In this document: one piece after another, positions 16,424 to 24,928 of the stretch
How positions within the stretch are numbered: the first letter of the stretch is position 1
Layout of the letters: every line of letters begins with the position of its first letter
Source: Alienimonas sp043951915
GTDB lineage: Bacteria > Planctomycetota > Planctomycetia > Planctomycetales > Planctomycetaceae
Direction: 5' to 3'
NCBI RefSeq assembly: GCF_043951915.1
Contig: NZ_JBINJD010000003.1
Span: 1 to 64,000 of the forward strand
Length of the DNA stretch: 64,000 nt
Made by a program: the position numbers and the translations under genes
Notes under the pieces: generated by a model
Databases searched by the model: none
Told to the model about the DNA's origin: nothing
Seen by the model: the letters and a program-made list of their open reading frames with translations, nothing else

Positions 16424-16496
16424 TGGAGGATAGGGGACTCGAACCCCTGACCTCCTGCATGCCATGCAGGCGCTCTCCCAGCTGAGCTAATCCCCC
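16424..16496 (-). tRNA. tRNA-Ala (anticodon GGC)
   Basis: The 73-base minus-strand gene folds as a cloverleaf: acceptor GGGGGAT with ATCCTCC, D-arm TAGCTCAGCTGGGAGAGC, anticodon stem CCTGC/GCAGG with loop ATGGCAT (anticodon GGC), and T-arm GGGGTTCGAGTCCCC. The G3-U70 wobble pair, the alanine identity element, is present. The discriminator is A73. The CCA end is not encoded. It has its own candidate promoter upstream and a strong terminator downstream. Confidence 0.97.
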
Positions 16497-16578
16497 GTGA
16501 GGTGCGGCGTGAGCCGCCGGACGGCCGTCGGACACGGCCGCCCCGCGTTCGGTTCACGGGAACCGCTCGCGGGGCGGA

Positions 16579-16608
16579 ACGATAGGAGAACCGGGCCCGG
16601 CCCGTCAA
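16579..16608 (-). promoter_or_regulatory. Candidate sigma-70-type promoter for tRNA-Ala
   Basis: On the minus strand, TTGACG (16608-16603) and TATCGT (16584-16579) are separated by 18 bases, about 83 bases upstream of the mature tRNA 5' end. The same TTGACG hexamer occurs upstream of tRNA-Glu in this window, which supports it. Confidence 0.4.
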
Positions 16609-16641
16609 CCCGATCGGCCCCGATTCTGTCCCAGTTCTGTG

Positions 16642-18300
16642 TCAGTTCGTCTGCGAAGGTGCGGCGGCCCGCTCGAGAGCCAACGTTTTCAGCGCTTTGA
16701 GGTCCAGTTTGCCCGTGCCGAGCACCGGGAGGGCCTCCACCTCGTAAAAGGCGTCCGCATCCGGCAGCCAGAGGTTCGGCAGACCGCTGTCGTTCAGATT
16801 CGCCCGCAATTCCGCGACCGGCAGCGGCAGGCGGCGGTGGAGCACCACGACCCGCTCCCCCTTTCGGGCGTCCGGCACGGCGCTGACGGCCAGCGGCGGT
16901 CCTTCGGACTCCCCGCCTTCCTCCCCGGGCTCTTCCGGTCCGCAGGCGCAGGCTTTCAGCAGGGCCTCCTCGATCTTCAGGTGGGGAACCATCTCCCCGC
17001 CGATCTTGCTGAACCGGCTGAGGCGTCCGGTGATGTGGATGAACCCGTCCTCGTCGAGCAGCGCCATATCCCCGGTGTCGTACCAGCCGTCGCGGACGGC
17101 GGCGGCCGTCTTCTCCGGGTCGTTCAGGTAGCCCTTCATCACCGTCGGCCCGCCCACCTGGAGCACGCCCTCCTCCCCGACCGGCAGTTCCTCGCCGTTC
17201 TCCGAGGAGACGATTCGCACCTTCACGCCCGGCAGGGGGCGGCCGATCGTGCCGTGCTTCAGGCCGGGGACGTCGCCGGGGCGTTGCCGCTCCGGCGGGA
17301 CGTTGCAGGCGACGACGGGGCTCAGTTCGGTCGCGCCGTAGCCCTCGGTGGGGGCGATGCCGAACTTCTCCGCCCACGCCTCCCGCAGATCGACGGGCAG
17401 CTTTTCCCCGCCGACGACCACGAGGTTCAGATTTCCCAACTGCTCCGGCGTGCAGCGCTTGAGGTAGCCGCGCAGGAACGTCGGCGTGGCGAAGGTGATC
17501 GTGGGGCGGTACTTCTCCCCCAGCTTGCCGACGGTCCGACTGTCCAGCGGGTTCGGCCCGTACACCCCCGCCCCGGGCAGCGTGAGCGGCCACCAGAGCG
17601 TCGCCGTGTAGCCGAAGCTGTGGAAGAACGGCAGCACGCCGAGCGTGACGTCCTCCTCCACCGGGTGCGCCAGCGGTTCGATCGCGGCGAGCACGCTGCC
17701 GACGCTCTTGTGCGTTAGTTCAACCCCCTTCGGCTCCCCGGTGCTGCCGGAGGTGAACACCACCGTGAGCGTCGCGTTCGGATCGAGCCGGTCCAGACCC
17801 AGCGATTTCGTCAGCAGGCCCAGCGGCAGGGCGGCGTGGGCGGCGGCCTTCAGTTTATCGAGGGCGCCGGCTTTCTCCTTGAGGTCTTCGAGGTAGACGT
17901 ACTCCGCGTCCAGCGCCATCGGCTTCTTCTTGAGGAAGGCCCGGCTGGTCAGCACGTGCCGCACCCCGGCGGCCCGCAGGCAGTGATTCGCCACGTCGTC
18001 GGAGAGGGTGTAGTTCACGTTGACCGTCACCCGCCGATCGAGCGTCAGGGCCGCGTTCGCCAGCGCGGCACCGACGCTGGGGGGCAGCAGGATGCCGACG
18101 TGCTCCTCGTCGTCGGCCAGCACGTGCTTGCGGAGCAGCGAGCGAAACAGCAGCGAGCCGATCAGCAGCCGTTTGCCGGTGAGTTCCGTGCCGAGGGCGT
18201 CGGCGACCTTCAACCGGCCGGCGTCCGCCTTGCAGCGGGCGAGCAGTCCCAGCGGCGGCAGAATCGCGGCGGGGGCGTCGTCGGACGAAGGTTCGGGCAT
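16642..18300 (-). CDS. AMP-forming acyl-CoA/acyl-ACP ligase
   Basis: The 552-residue ANL-superfamily enzyme activates a fatty or related carboxylic acid with ATP. Motifs in order are the P-loop FTSGSTGEPKGVELTHKS, the aromatic stretch FFHSFGYTATLWWPL, the A5 motif EGYGATELSP, the A7-A8 segment GWYDTGDMALLDEDGFIHITGRLSRFSKIGGE, and the catalytic Lys in LPVLGTGKLDLKAL at the C-terminus. The fold and length resemble the ligase half of Aas (2-acylglycerophosphoethanolamine acyltransferase/acyl-ACP synthetase) or long-chain FadD enzymes; the substrate cannot be read from the sequence. ATG 18300 is chosen; further upstream the frame crosses the divergent promoter region and is low in coding character. 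It is divergent from the DCC oxidoreductase gene (129-base gap). Confidence 0.85.
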   Translation of the reverse strand: MPEPSSDDAPAAILPPLGLLARCKADAGRLKVADALGTELTGKRLLIGSLLFRSLLRKHVLADDEEHVGILLPPSVGAALANAALTLDRRVTVNVNYTLSDDVANHCLRAAGVRHVLTSRAFLKKKPMALDAEYVYLEDLKEKAGALDKLKAAAHAALPLGLLTKSLGLDRLDPNATLTVVFTSGSTGEPKGVELTHKSVGSVLAAIEPLAHPVEEDVTLGVLPFFHSFGYTATLWWPLTLPGAGVYGPNPLDSRTVGKLGEKYRPTITFATPTFLRGYLKRCTPEQLGNLNLVVVGGEKLPVDLREAWAEKFGIAPTEGYGATELSPVVACNVPPERQRPGDVPGLKHGTIGRPLPGVKVRIVSSENGEELPVGEEGVLQVGGPTVMKGYLNDPEKTAAAVRDGWYDTGDMALLDEDGFIHITGRLSRFSKIGGEMVPHLKIEEALLKACACGPEEPGEEGGESEGPPLAVSAVPDARKGERVVVLHRRLPLPVAELRANLNDSGLPNLWLPDADAFYEVEALPVLGTGKLDLKALKTLALERAAAPSQTN

Positions 18301-18429
18301 CGAGGTGCGGAGCGGCTGGCGACGGGGGGACGACGCAGGGTAAAGGGGTTGCGGCCCCGCCCCAACGAAACCCGGCGCCCGCTGAGCCCCCGGCGGTTCA
18401 TCCCGACCGCCGGCGACGGTTCGTCCCGC

Positions 18430-18885
18430 ATGACCGCGACCGACACGCCCCCCGCCGTCTCCGCCGCTGGCCCGCCCGCCGCCGCCGACGACGGCCATCC
18501 GGTGCTGTTCTTCGACGGGCAGTGCGGCCTGTGCAACGCGGCCGTCGACTGGCTGATGGCCCGCGATCCGCGGGGCGTGCTGCGGTTCGCCCCGCTCCAG
18601 GGCGAGACCGCGGAGAAGACGCTGCCGGACAGCGACCGCGAGTGCCTCGACTCGCTGGTGTTCCTCGACGAGGCGGGCCGCTCACGCCGCAGCCGGGCGG
18701 TGGTGCGGGCGCTGGGAAAACTCGGCGGTCGCTGGACGGTCGCCGCCTGGGCGCTGTGGCTCGTTCCGGGACCGCTGCGGGACCTCGGCTATCGGCTGGT
18801 GGCCAAGGTGCGGTACGCGATTTGGGGGAAGAAGGAGACCTGCCGGATGCCGACGCCGGAGGAGCGGGCCCGCTTTCTGCCGTGA
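18430..18885 (+). CDS. DCC-family thiol-disulfide oxidoreductase (DUF393)
   Basis: The 151-residue protein has the family signature LFFDGQCGLCNAAVDWL (Asp-x-x-Cys-x-x-Cys, giving the DCC name) near residue 30, and the conserved GRSRRSRAVVRALGKLGG and YRLVAKVRYAIWG segments. DCC proteins are thioredoxin-like; most members have no proven substrate. No signal peptide is seen, although an Ala-rich start precedes the fold. It is divergent from the AMP ligase and converges on the chorismate mutase gene with only 19 bases between stops. Confidence 0.85.
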   Translation: MTATDTPPAVSAAGPPAAADDGHPVLFFDGQCGLCNAAVDWLMARDPRGVLRFAPLQGETAEKTLPDSDRECLDSLVFLDEAGRSRRSRAVVRALGKLGGRWTVAAWALWLVPGPLRDLGYRLVAKVRYAIWGKKETCRMPTPEERARFLP

Positions 18886-18904
18886 CCGGTGCCGGGCGTG
18901 GCCG

Positions 18905-19273
18905 TCACTGGGCCTCGCCCAGGTCCGGCCGCAGAGCCTTGGCCCGGTGGAGGTAGACGTGCTGCACGTCGTGCTGGCCCAGCGGGGTCTCGACGTGGAG
19001 CAGCACCCGGATCAACCGCGGCAGGGCCCCGGCGACGTTGATCTCCGAGGCGCACAACAGCGGCACGGCCCCGAAGCCCACCCCGCGGGCGGCCTCGGCG
19101 GGAAAACAGCTCGTGAGGTCCGGCGTGGTGGTGAAGAAGGCGCTGCTGACGCGTTCGAGGTCCGTCACGTCATTTCGCCGGAGCACCTCGCGGAGCAGCT
19201 CCGCAGTCGCGGAGAGGACCTCCTCCCGGGTGTCGGATTCGACGCTGGTGGCCCCCCGGATACCGCGGATCAT
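18905..19273 (-). CDS. aroH: Chorismate mutase, AroH class
   Basis: The 122-residue enzyme converts chorismate to prephenate for phenylalanine and tyrosine synthesis. It matches the monofunctional AroH (Bacillus subtilis type) fold: start MIRGIRGATSVESDTREEV (active-site Arg7), RNDVTDLERVSSAFFTTTPDLTSCFPA (Thr/Asp/Cys active-site region), VPLLCASEINVAGALPRLIRVLLHV (Glu78 and Arg90 equivalents), and HVYLHRAKALRPDL at the C-terminus. The length is typical (about 120). ATG 19273 gives the canonical N-terminus; the longer upstream frame would add non-family residues. It is divergent from lpxD. Confidence 0.93.
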   Translation of the reverse strand: MIRGIRGATSVESDTREEVLSATAELLREVLRRNDVTDLERVSSAFFTTTPDLTSCFPAEAARGVGFGAVPLLCASEINVAGALPRLIRVLLHVETPLGQHDVQHVYLHRAKALRPDLGEAQ

Positions 19274-19446
19274 GGGTTGGACTCGTTCGGGTCGGCGCGA
19301 AAAACAGGGGCGGGGTCCCCGTAGGGTATCGGACGCGGCCGGGTTCGGCCTTCCCACGTCCCGGCGAAGTCGGATAGCCTAACTTACGCCTGCCCCGCGG
19401 CGACGCCCGGGCGGTTTCCTTCTTCCTCCCCTGCAGGGAAGCGGCC

Positions 19447-20556
19447 ATGCCCCTCCTCGGCGATCTCCTGCCCGACTGCCCGCCCGCCGCGGCGGCAGTG
19501 GAGGTGCGCGGGGTGGGCACCGCCACGCACGCCAAGCCCGGCGATTTGCTCTTCCTGGCGGACCCGAAGGCGTCGCCGCTGCCGGCGGACTGCCCCGCGG
19601 CCGCGGTGCTGGTCGAACCGGGACTGGAAGCGAAGGCGAAGAACTTCCCCGGCGTCGTCGTGCCGCTGACCGGCGCCCGGGCGACGTTCCTCGGCTTGTT
19701 GCCGACGCTCGCCCCGCGGCGTCCCGGCGACAAGCGGGGCGTCTCCAACGCCGCCTACGTGCACCCCTCCGCGACGATCGCGGACAGCGCCACCGTCTAC
19801 CCCGGGGCGACCATCTCCGAGCACGCCGTGCTGGGCGAGGAGTGCGTCGTCTACCCGGGCGCGTTCGTCGGTCCCGGCTGCACGCTGGGTCGGGGGGTCG
19901 TCCTGCACCCGAACTGCGTACTGCATGACGGCGTGCACCTGGCCGACGGGGTGACCGTCCAGGCCGGCGCCGTGCTGGGCCAGGACGGATTTGGTTTCGA
20001 CAGCGACGCCTCCGGCCACCACCACCTGCCCCACCACGGCGGCGTACGGGTCGGTCCCGGGGCGCTGATCGGCGCCAACACCACCGTTGCCCGCGGCATG
20101 ATCGCCGACACGTACGTTGGCGAGGGCACCGTCACCGACGCCCAGGTGGTCATCGCCCACAATTGCGACATCGGTCCGCACAACCTGTTTTGCAGTCAGG
20201 TCGGCATCGCCGGCTCCGTGACGACCGGGGCGTTCGTGGTCGCCGCCGGTCAGGCGGGGATCGCCGATCACGTCACGGTGGCGGATCAGGTGACGCTCGG
20301 CAGCAAGTCCGGCGTGCATCGCGACTGTCACAAGCCGGGCGTGACCTACCTCGGCGCCCCGGCCCGTCCGGCCGACGAGGAAGCCCGCATCCTGATCTCC
20401 GCGGGCAAGCTGCCCGAGATGCGGCAGACCCTCAAAGCCCTGCAAAAGCAGGTCGTGGCCCTGACCGAGACGGTTCACCGCCTGGAAGCCGAACGCATGG
20501 AAGCTGGGGACGACCCCGCCGCCGCACCCGAACTGAGCCTCCGCGAAGCGGCCTGA
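19447..20556 (+). CDS. lpxD: UDP-3-O-acylglucosamine N-acyltransferase LpxD
   Basis: The 369-residue enzyme adds the second acyl chain in lipid A synthesis in the cytosol. A short N-terminal uridine-binding domain (to about residue 95) leads into a left-handed beta-helix of hexapeptide repeats (VHPSATIADSATVYPGATIS...). LpxD markers are GQDGFGFDSDASGHHHLP (usual GADGFGF), GANTTVARG and QVGIAGSVTTG. The C-terminus has a helical coiled coil (RQTLKALQKQVVALTETVHR) and a disordered end. The start is ATG 19447. It is followed 33 bases later by lpxI, so the two probably form a lipid A operon. Its presence shows an LPS-bearing outer membrane. Confidence 0.94.
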   Translation: MPLLGDLLPDCPPAAAAVEVRGVGTATHAKPGDLLFLADPKASPLPADCPAAAVLVEPGLEAKAKNFPGVVVPLTGARATFLGLLPTLAPRRPGDKRGVSNAAYVHPSATIADSATVYPGATISEHAVLGEECVVYPGAFVGPGCTLGRGVVLHPNCVLHDGVHLADGVTVQAGAVLGQDGFGFDSDASGHHHLPHHGGVRVGPGALIGANTTVARGMIADTYVGEGTVTDAQVVIAHNCDIGPHNLFCSQVGIAGSVTTGAFVVAAGQAGIADHVTVADQVTLGSKSGVHRDCHKPGVTYLGAPARPADEEARILISAGKLPEMRQTLKALQKQVVALTETVHRLEAERMEAGDDPAAAPELSLREAA

Positions 20557-20589
20557 GCGCGCCTCCCGCTCCGCCCCGCCCCAGACCCC

Positions 20590-21597
20590 ATGGTCCCCGA
20601 CAGGCCCCCCGCCGGCATGGACGCCGCGATCGATCCCGCCGCCGGCCCGCAGGCGCTCCGCCTCGCGGCGCACACGGTGCCGTCCGTCATCGTGGATCCG
20701 GACGATCAATCGCTCGACCGCCCGCTGCAGGCCCCGCCGCCGGGCCGGGTCGGGCTGCTCGCCGGCGCCGGCAAGTTCCCCTTCCGGTTCGCCCAGGCGG
20801 CGCGGGCCGGCGGGCACGAGGTGTTCGCGGTCGGCGTGCAGGGGATGTGCGACCCGGAACTCGCCGACTACTGCGACGGCTACCGCGAGGCGCCGATCTG
20901 CAAAGCCGGCAGCATGATCCGCAAGTTCCGCCGGGCGGGCGTGCGGGAAGTCGTGATGGCGGGCAAGGTGACGAAAACCGTCTTCTTCGAGCCGTGGCGG
21001 GTCTTCAAGCTGATGCCCGACTGGCGGGCGCTGTCCATCTGGTTCCACCACGCCCGGCGGGATAAGAAGGACGACACCCTGTTGCTGGCGGTGATCGCCG
21101 AGTTCGCCCGCAGCGGCCTGACGGTCGGGTCCGCCCTCGATTACGCCCCGGAGCTTCTCGTGCCGCACGGCTTCCTCACCGATCGTCAGCCCACGCCCAA
21201 GCAGTGGGAGGACATCCGCTTCGGCTGGACTCTCGCCAAAGAGATGGGCCGGCTGGACGTCGGACAGAGCATCTGCGTCGCCGACAAGGCCGTGATGGCG
21301 GTCGAGGCGATCGAGGGCACCGACAAGTGCATCGAACGGGCCGGCGAACTGTGCCGGCGGGGCGGCTTCACCGTGGTGAAGGTCGCCAAGCCGCAGCAGG
21401 ACCGCCGCTTCGACGTGCCGACCGTGGGCGAGACGACCCTCCGCACGATGCACGCCGCCGGCGCCCGGGTGTTGGCGATCGAGAGCGGCAAAACGATCAT
21501 GATCGACCGCGGCCCGATGATGGACCTCGCCGACCGGCTCGGCATCGCCGTCGTCAGCCTGAACGCCGAAGAACTGTCGCTCAAAGCCGCGGCGTAG
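20590..21597 (+). CDS. lpxI: UDP-2,3-diacylglucosamine pyrophosphatase LpxI
   Basis: The 335-residue enzyme hydrolyses UDP-2,3-diacylglucosamine to lipid X and UMP, the LpxH step of lipid A synthesis in bacteria that use LpxI (DUF1009). Family features are VGLLAGAGKFPFRFAQAARA (about residue 53), the substrate-domain segment HDDTLL-like KKDDTLLLAVIAEFARSGL, LDVGQSICVADKAVMAVEAIEGTD, the conserved RRGGFTVVKVAKPQQDRRFDVPTVG, and the C-terminal ESGKTIMIDR. An N-terminal extension of about 45 residues precedes the fold; an internal start cannot be excluded. It lies directly after lpxD. Confidence 0.92.
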   Translation: MVPDRPPAGMDAAIDPAAGPQALRLAAHTVPSVIVDPDDQSLDRPLQAPPPGRVGLLAGAGKFPFRFAQAARAGGHEVFAVGVQGMCDPELADYCDGYREAPICKAGSMIRKFRRAGVREVVMAGKVTKTVFFEPWRVFKLMPDWRALSIWFHHARRDKKDDTLLLAVIAEFARSGLTVGSALDYAPELLVPHGFLTDRQPTPKQWEDIRFGWTLAKEMGRLDVGQSICVADKAVMAVEAIEGTDKCIERAGELCRRGGFTVVKVAKPQQDRRFDVPTVGETTLRTMHAAGARVLAIESGKTIMIDRGPMMDLADRLGIAVVSLNAEELSLKAAA

Positions 21598-21648
21598 AGG
21601 GCGCCCGGCAGCCCGAAGCGCAAGCCGAGCCGTGTACGCGTGGCCGGC

Positions 21649-22512
21649 TCAATACAGCGCGGACGCCAACCGGCGTCGGTACTCGCTGACCAGCGGGTCG
21701 GCGCCGAGGACCTCGAACACCCGCAGCATCGCCGCTTTGCCGGCGTCGCGCGGGTCGCCGGGGAAGCGTTCGACGACGGAGAGAGCCGTTTGCAGGGCCG
21801 GCTCGTACTCGCCCGCGGCGGCGAGGGCGTCCGCCAGGGCCAGTTGGGCGGTCGGGTCGTCCGGGGCGGCCTCCGCGGCGGCGCGGGCCTCTTCCAGGTC
21901 GGTCGCTCCGCCGGACTGCCGCAGGGCGAGTTCGGCCTTCAGCTTGGCGGCCTCCGGAGGAAGCGGACCGCGTTTCTCCAACTCCGCCAACGCCGCCGCG
22001 GCCTCCTCGAGTTCGCCCGTCCGCATCGCGCAGCGGGCGAGGCCCAGCGTCGCCTCCGGGAAGCCGGGCCGCAGGTCCAGGGCGAGGCCGTAGCGAATGG
22101 CCGCCGCGGCCGGGTTGTCCGGCTCCAGCTGGGCGGCCTCGGCGAGGCGATGATCCGCCTCGTCCGGCGCCAGACATTGGAGCCACGCCCGCAGCTCGAC
22201 CTCCGTCTTCAGCCCGACGAATTGATCGACCGGCCGGCCGTCGGCGAAGGCGATCACGTGCGGGATGGAACTGACGCGGAACGCCGCGGCGAGCTGCTGT
22301 TCCTGGTCGATATCCACCTTCGCCAGCGTCCACGCCCCGTTCGCCTCCGCGGCGAGACCTTCCAGAAGCGGGCCAAGCGTCCGGCAGGGCCCGCACCAGG
22401 GGGCCCAGAAGTCGACCACCACCGGCACGGGGCTACGGAGGACCGTCTGCTCGAACGTCGCGGCGGTGACGTCCACGGTGTGCGGCGGGGCGGAGGAGGC
22501 GTCGGCGGACAT
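21649..22512 (-). CDS. cnoX: CnoX/YbbN-like thioredoxin with TPR tail
   Basis: The 287-residue protein has an N-terminal thioredoxin domain with an intact CxxC (DFWAPWCGPCRTLGPLL, about residue 40). TPR-like helices follow (residues 120-280) with patterns such as LARCAMRTGELEEAAAALAELEKRG and ALADALAAAGEYEPALQ. This is the architecture of CnoX (YbbN), a cytosolic holdase that protects proteins during bleach stress and passes them to GroEL. E. coli CnoX lacks the catalytic CxxC, so this protein may keep thioredoxin activity. ATG 22512 is chosen; ATG 22548, 5 bases past the upstream stop, is an alternative. It is probably co-transcribed with the DUF1598-like gene. Confidence 0.85.
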   Translation of the reverse strand: MSADASSAPPHTVDVTAATFEQTVLRSPVPVVVDFWAPWCGPCRTLGPLLEGLAAEANGAWTLAKVDIDQEQQLAAAFRVSSIPHVIAFADGRPVDQFVGLKTEVELRAWLQCLAPDEADHRLAEAAQLEPDNPAAAAIRYGLALDLRPGFPEATLGLARCAMRTGELEEAAAALAELEKRGPLPPEAAKLKAELALRQSGGATDLEEARAAAEAAPDDPTAQLALADALAAAGEYEPALQTALSVVERFPGDPRDAGKAAMLRVFEVLGADPLVSEYRRRLASALY

Positions 22513-22552
22513 GCCGTCAGTGTGCCCTCCCCCGCGGCGGCCGGCCATCGTC

Positions 22553-23929
22553 TCAGTCCCACCACCAGCGCTCGCCGGCCGCGGCGAACGCGTCGGCGCG
22601 GGCCCGTTCCAGTTCGCCGCTTGCGTCCGGCGCCTGCCCGGCCTCCCGCAGGGCGTCGGCGGCCCGAATCGAGACGCCGCCGCTGATCAGCCCCACGACC
22701 GTGCGGCCCGTGCTCTTCGTGTTGAACGCCGTCGGCACTGTCTTCGGCGCCGGGCCGACCGGCACCGGCAACGCCGCCTCGTCGAGCAGCAGGCCCGGCG
22801 TCCAGCCGGCCTTCTCCGTCAGCCGTTCCGCCCGCAGCAATTCGGCCGTCACCGCCAGATCGTACAGGTTCTGCAATTGGGCGAAGATCGGCCGCTCGGC
22901 GGCAAGGTCCGGGACCTGCTCCGTAAAACGGTTCGCCCAAGCCACGTTCGACCGCCCCTGCTGCCCGGCGTCGCGGCGGCTGCCGTCGGCGGCGATCACC
23001 TCGTCCTCCGTCAGCATCCGCAGGCGCTGACCGCGGAGGGCGAAGGCGGTGCGGTCGGCATTCACCCCGACGGGTTCGTAATCGGCGACGATGAAGAATC
23101 GCTGGGCGCTGTTGGCCCCGGGGCCAATCAGGGCGAGGTGCGACGGCAAGCCCCGCACGCCGGACGGTTCGAGGCCGAGGGAGACGAGCTTCATGCGGTA
23201 GTCCGCCTCCGCCAGCGTCACGCCGAAGTGCGAACCGGCGGGCACGCCGTAAATGCGAATCGTCTGATCGCCGAGGATCTCCGCCAGCTTGCGGTAGACG
23301 CTCGCCGCCTGCGAGACGGACCGCACCGGCCCGAGGTTCGCCGTCGCCCGGGCCAGCGCGGCCTGCCGCTCCGGCACGGGGTCGATGGAACAGCCGATCG
23401 CCCCGCCCCGGCTCGCCTCGCCGCCGCGGAGGGCGGCGAGCAGATCGAACAGGTGCAGCACCGGCCGTCCGCCGTGCTCGCCCTCGGCGGTGGAGATCAT
23501 CCGCCCCAGCGCGTCCGGTCCGAACCCGCCGGCGGGGCCGACGAGCACCACGTCGCCGGGCTCCTCCGCCGTGCCCGGCTGGACGAGGACGGCGTCGATC
23601 CGGGTGAGACCGGCGAGGAACCGCATCGCCTCGTCCGGCTCCTCCCCCGCCGCGGCCGCCGCGGCGAGGGCCGCTTCGAGCTTCCTTAGCGAGACCTTGC
23701 GGGCGTCGCTGTCGGCGTTGAGGTCCGCGGGCAGGTTGTCGGCGGCGAAGGCGGCCTGCCGTTCCTTGTCGAGTTTGGTGCCGAGCGTTTTGTCGTCGCG
23801 GGCGGTGAGGGCGCCGGACGGGTCGATCAGCACGCCGCCGAGCCCGTTGTTCCCCCCGCCGTTCCCCTGGGCGAGAGCGAAGGCCGGTGCCGCCAGCATC
23901 GAGGCGGCGAGTAGCAACGAGAGTCGCAC
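22553..23929 (-). CDS. Secreted DUF1598-like protein of unknown function
   Basis: The 458-residue exported protein has a signal peptide (MRLSLLLAASMLAAPAFALA|QGN) and a soluble body. Distinct segments are GNNGLGGVLIDPSGALTAR, MRFLAGLTRIDAVLVQPGT, GCSIDPVPERQAALARA, ADYRMKLVSLGLEPSGV and QRFFIVADYEPVGVNADRTA. These resemble, from memory, the planctomycete-restricted DUF1598 family, which has no known function. The start is GTG 23929. The last residues (ERWWWD) sit 5 bases before an alternative start of the thioredoxin-TPR gene, suggesting coupling. Confidence 0.7.
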   Translation of the reverse strand: MRLSLLLAASMLAAPAFALAQGNGGGNNGLGGVLIDPSGALTARDDKTLGTKLDKERQAAFAADNLPADLNADSDARKVSLRKLEAALAAAAAAGEEPDEAMRFLAGLTRIDAVLVQPGTAEEPGDVVLVGPAGGFGPDALGRMISTAEGEHGGRPVLHLFDLLAALRGGEASRGGAIGCSIDPVPERQAALARATANLGPVRSVSQAASVYRKLAEILGDQTIRIYGVPAGSHFGVTLAEADYRMKLVSLGLEPSGVRGLPSHLALIGPGANSAQRFFIVADYEPVGVNADRTAFALRGQRLRMLTEDEVIAADGSRRDAGQQGRSNVAWANRFTEQVPDLAAERPIFAQLQNLYDLAVTAELLRAERLTEKAGWTPGLLLDEAALPVPVGPAPKTVPTAFNTKSTGRTVVGLISGGVSIRAADALREAGQAPDASGELERARADAFAAAGERWWWD

Positions 23930-23966
23930 GGGATCGCTCCGGAAGCGGGGGCGGGAACGACCGATG

Positions 23967-24857
23967 CTACCCGCGGCCAGCCGTCCGGACGAGACGCGCC
24001 GCGTGAGCGGCGAGTTCGTCCTCCGTCGGCAGTTCGATCAGCCGCTCCCGTCCCGCCCAGAACAGGGCGGCGCAGGTGAGGTCGGCGGTCGTCCCCGGAT
24101 TGCGTCGGGGCGAGCCGCCGCGGAGGTAGCGGTCGAGTCGCGCGACCGCCTTCAACTCGAACGGCCGACCGGGCACGCCCTCCTGGCGGTTCCACGCCTC
24201 GCCGGCCCGCAGCCGGACCCGCTCCGCCGTCGCCCGTCCGCAGCGGCGGACGATGTGCGAATCCGGCACGAGGGCCAGCCGGTGGAGGAACGCAGCCCCC
24301 GTCGCCGCCTCCCACCCCGCCCGCTGCCAGGTCCCGGCGAGAACCTCGGCGTCCCGCTGCACGTCCGCGAACGCGTCCGTGTACTGCCGAGCGATCCGGT
24401 CGCGGTCGGCGGCGAGGGCCATTGCCTCAGTCAGCGTCACCGTCGGCTCGTCGCGCACGTCCTGCTCCGCCGCGTCACCGAGCCCGCCGGGGTTCGCCAC
24501 ACGGATCGCCTCGTATACGGCGCAGGCGTCCTCCACGGTCGTCGCGGCGAGGACCGATCCGATCCCGACCGCCAGCGATTCGCTCGCCGGCACGGTGCAC
24601 AGCGGGGCGAGCAGCAGGGCGATGCCGAGGTTCACGTTCGTCCCGCACTCCTCACGGGTTGCCCGCACGCAGTTCAGCACCGCCGGACCGACGCCGATCT
24701 CGGCCGCGGCCGGCAGCGTCGCCGCGGCGACGTGGGCCGCGGCGACGAAGTGGCTGTAGGTCAGATCCTCGAAGTCCACCCCCGGAAACACGTTCCCCGG
24801 CTTGCGGGCGGTGCATTCGGTCAGGCAGGCGCGGCGGACGAGTTCCAGCGGGACCAT
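23967..24857 (-). CDS. CitG/MdcB-family triphosphoribosyl-dephospho-CoA synthase-like protein
   Basis: The 296-residue, mostly helical protein starts with the family signature (LVRRACLTECTARKPGNVFPG, equivalent to E-x-x-x-x-PKPGNV). It also has RATREECGTNVNLGIALLLAPL and the aspartate-bearing NPGGLGDAAEQDV stretch. CitG and MdcB make the prosthetic group precursor of citrate lyase or malonate decarboxylase, but no such enzyme is encoded nearby. Homologues without those partners occur in bacteria with tetrahydromethanopterin C1 metabolism, including planctomycetes, so the real substrate may differ. ATG 24857. It lies upstream of the DUF1598-like gene (37-base gap) and downstream of the fusA terminator. 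Confidence 0.75.
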   Translation of the reverse strand: MVPLELVRRACLTECTARKPGNVFPGVDFEDLTYSHFVAAAHVAAATLPAAAEIGVGPAVLNCVRATREECGTNVNLGIALLLAPLCTVPASESLAVGIGSVLAATTVEDACAVYEAIRVANPGGLGDAAEQDVRDEPTVTLTEAMALAADRDRIARQYTDAFADVQRDAEVLAGTWQRAGWEAATGAAFLHRLALVPDSHIVRRCGRATAERVRLRAGEAWNRQEGVPGRPFELKAVARLDRYLRGGSPRRNPGTTADLTCAALFWAGRERLIELPTEDELAAHAARLVRTAGRG

Positions 24858-24873
24858 TCTTCGCGCAGCAAAG

Positions 24874-24903
24874 AGCCCCGCCTGCGAAACCGCAAGCGGG
24901 GCT
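24874..24903 (-). terminator. Hairpin terminator after fusA
   Basis: On the minus strand AGCCCCGC and GCGGGGCT form an 8-base stem around a smaller nested hairpin (TGCG...CGCA), followed by CTTTGC. It lies 26 bases past the fusA stop and before the CitG-like gene. Confidence 0.65.
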
Positions 24904-24928
24904 CCTCCGGGTCAGGACAGATTCGCGA

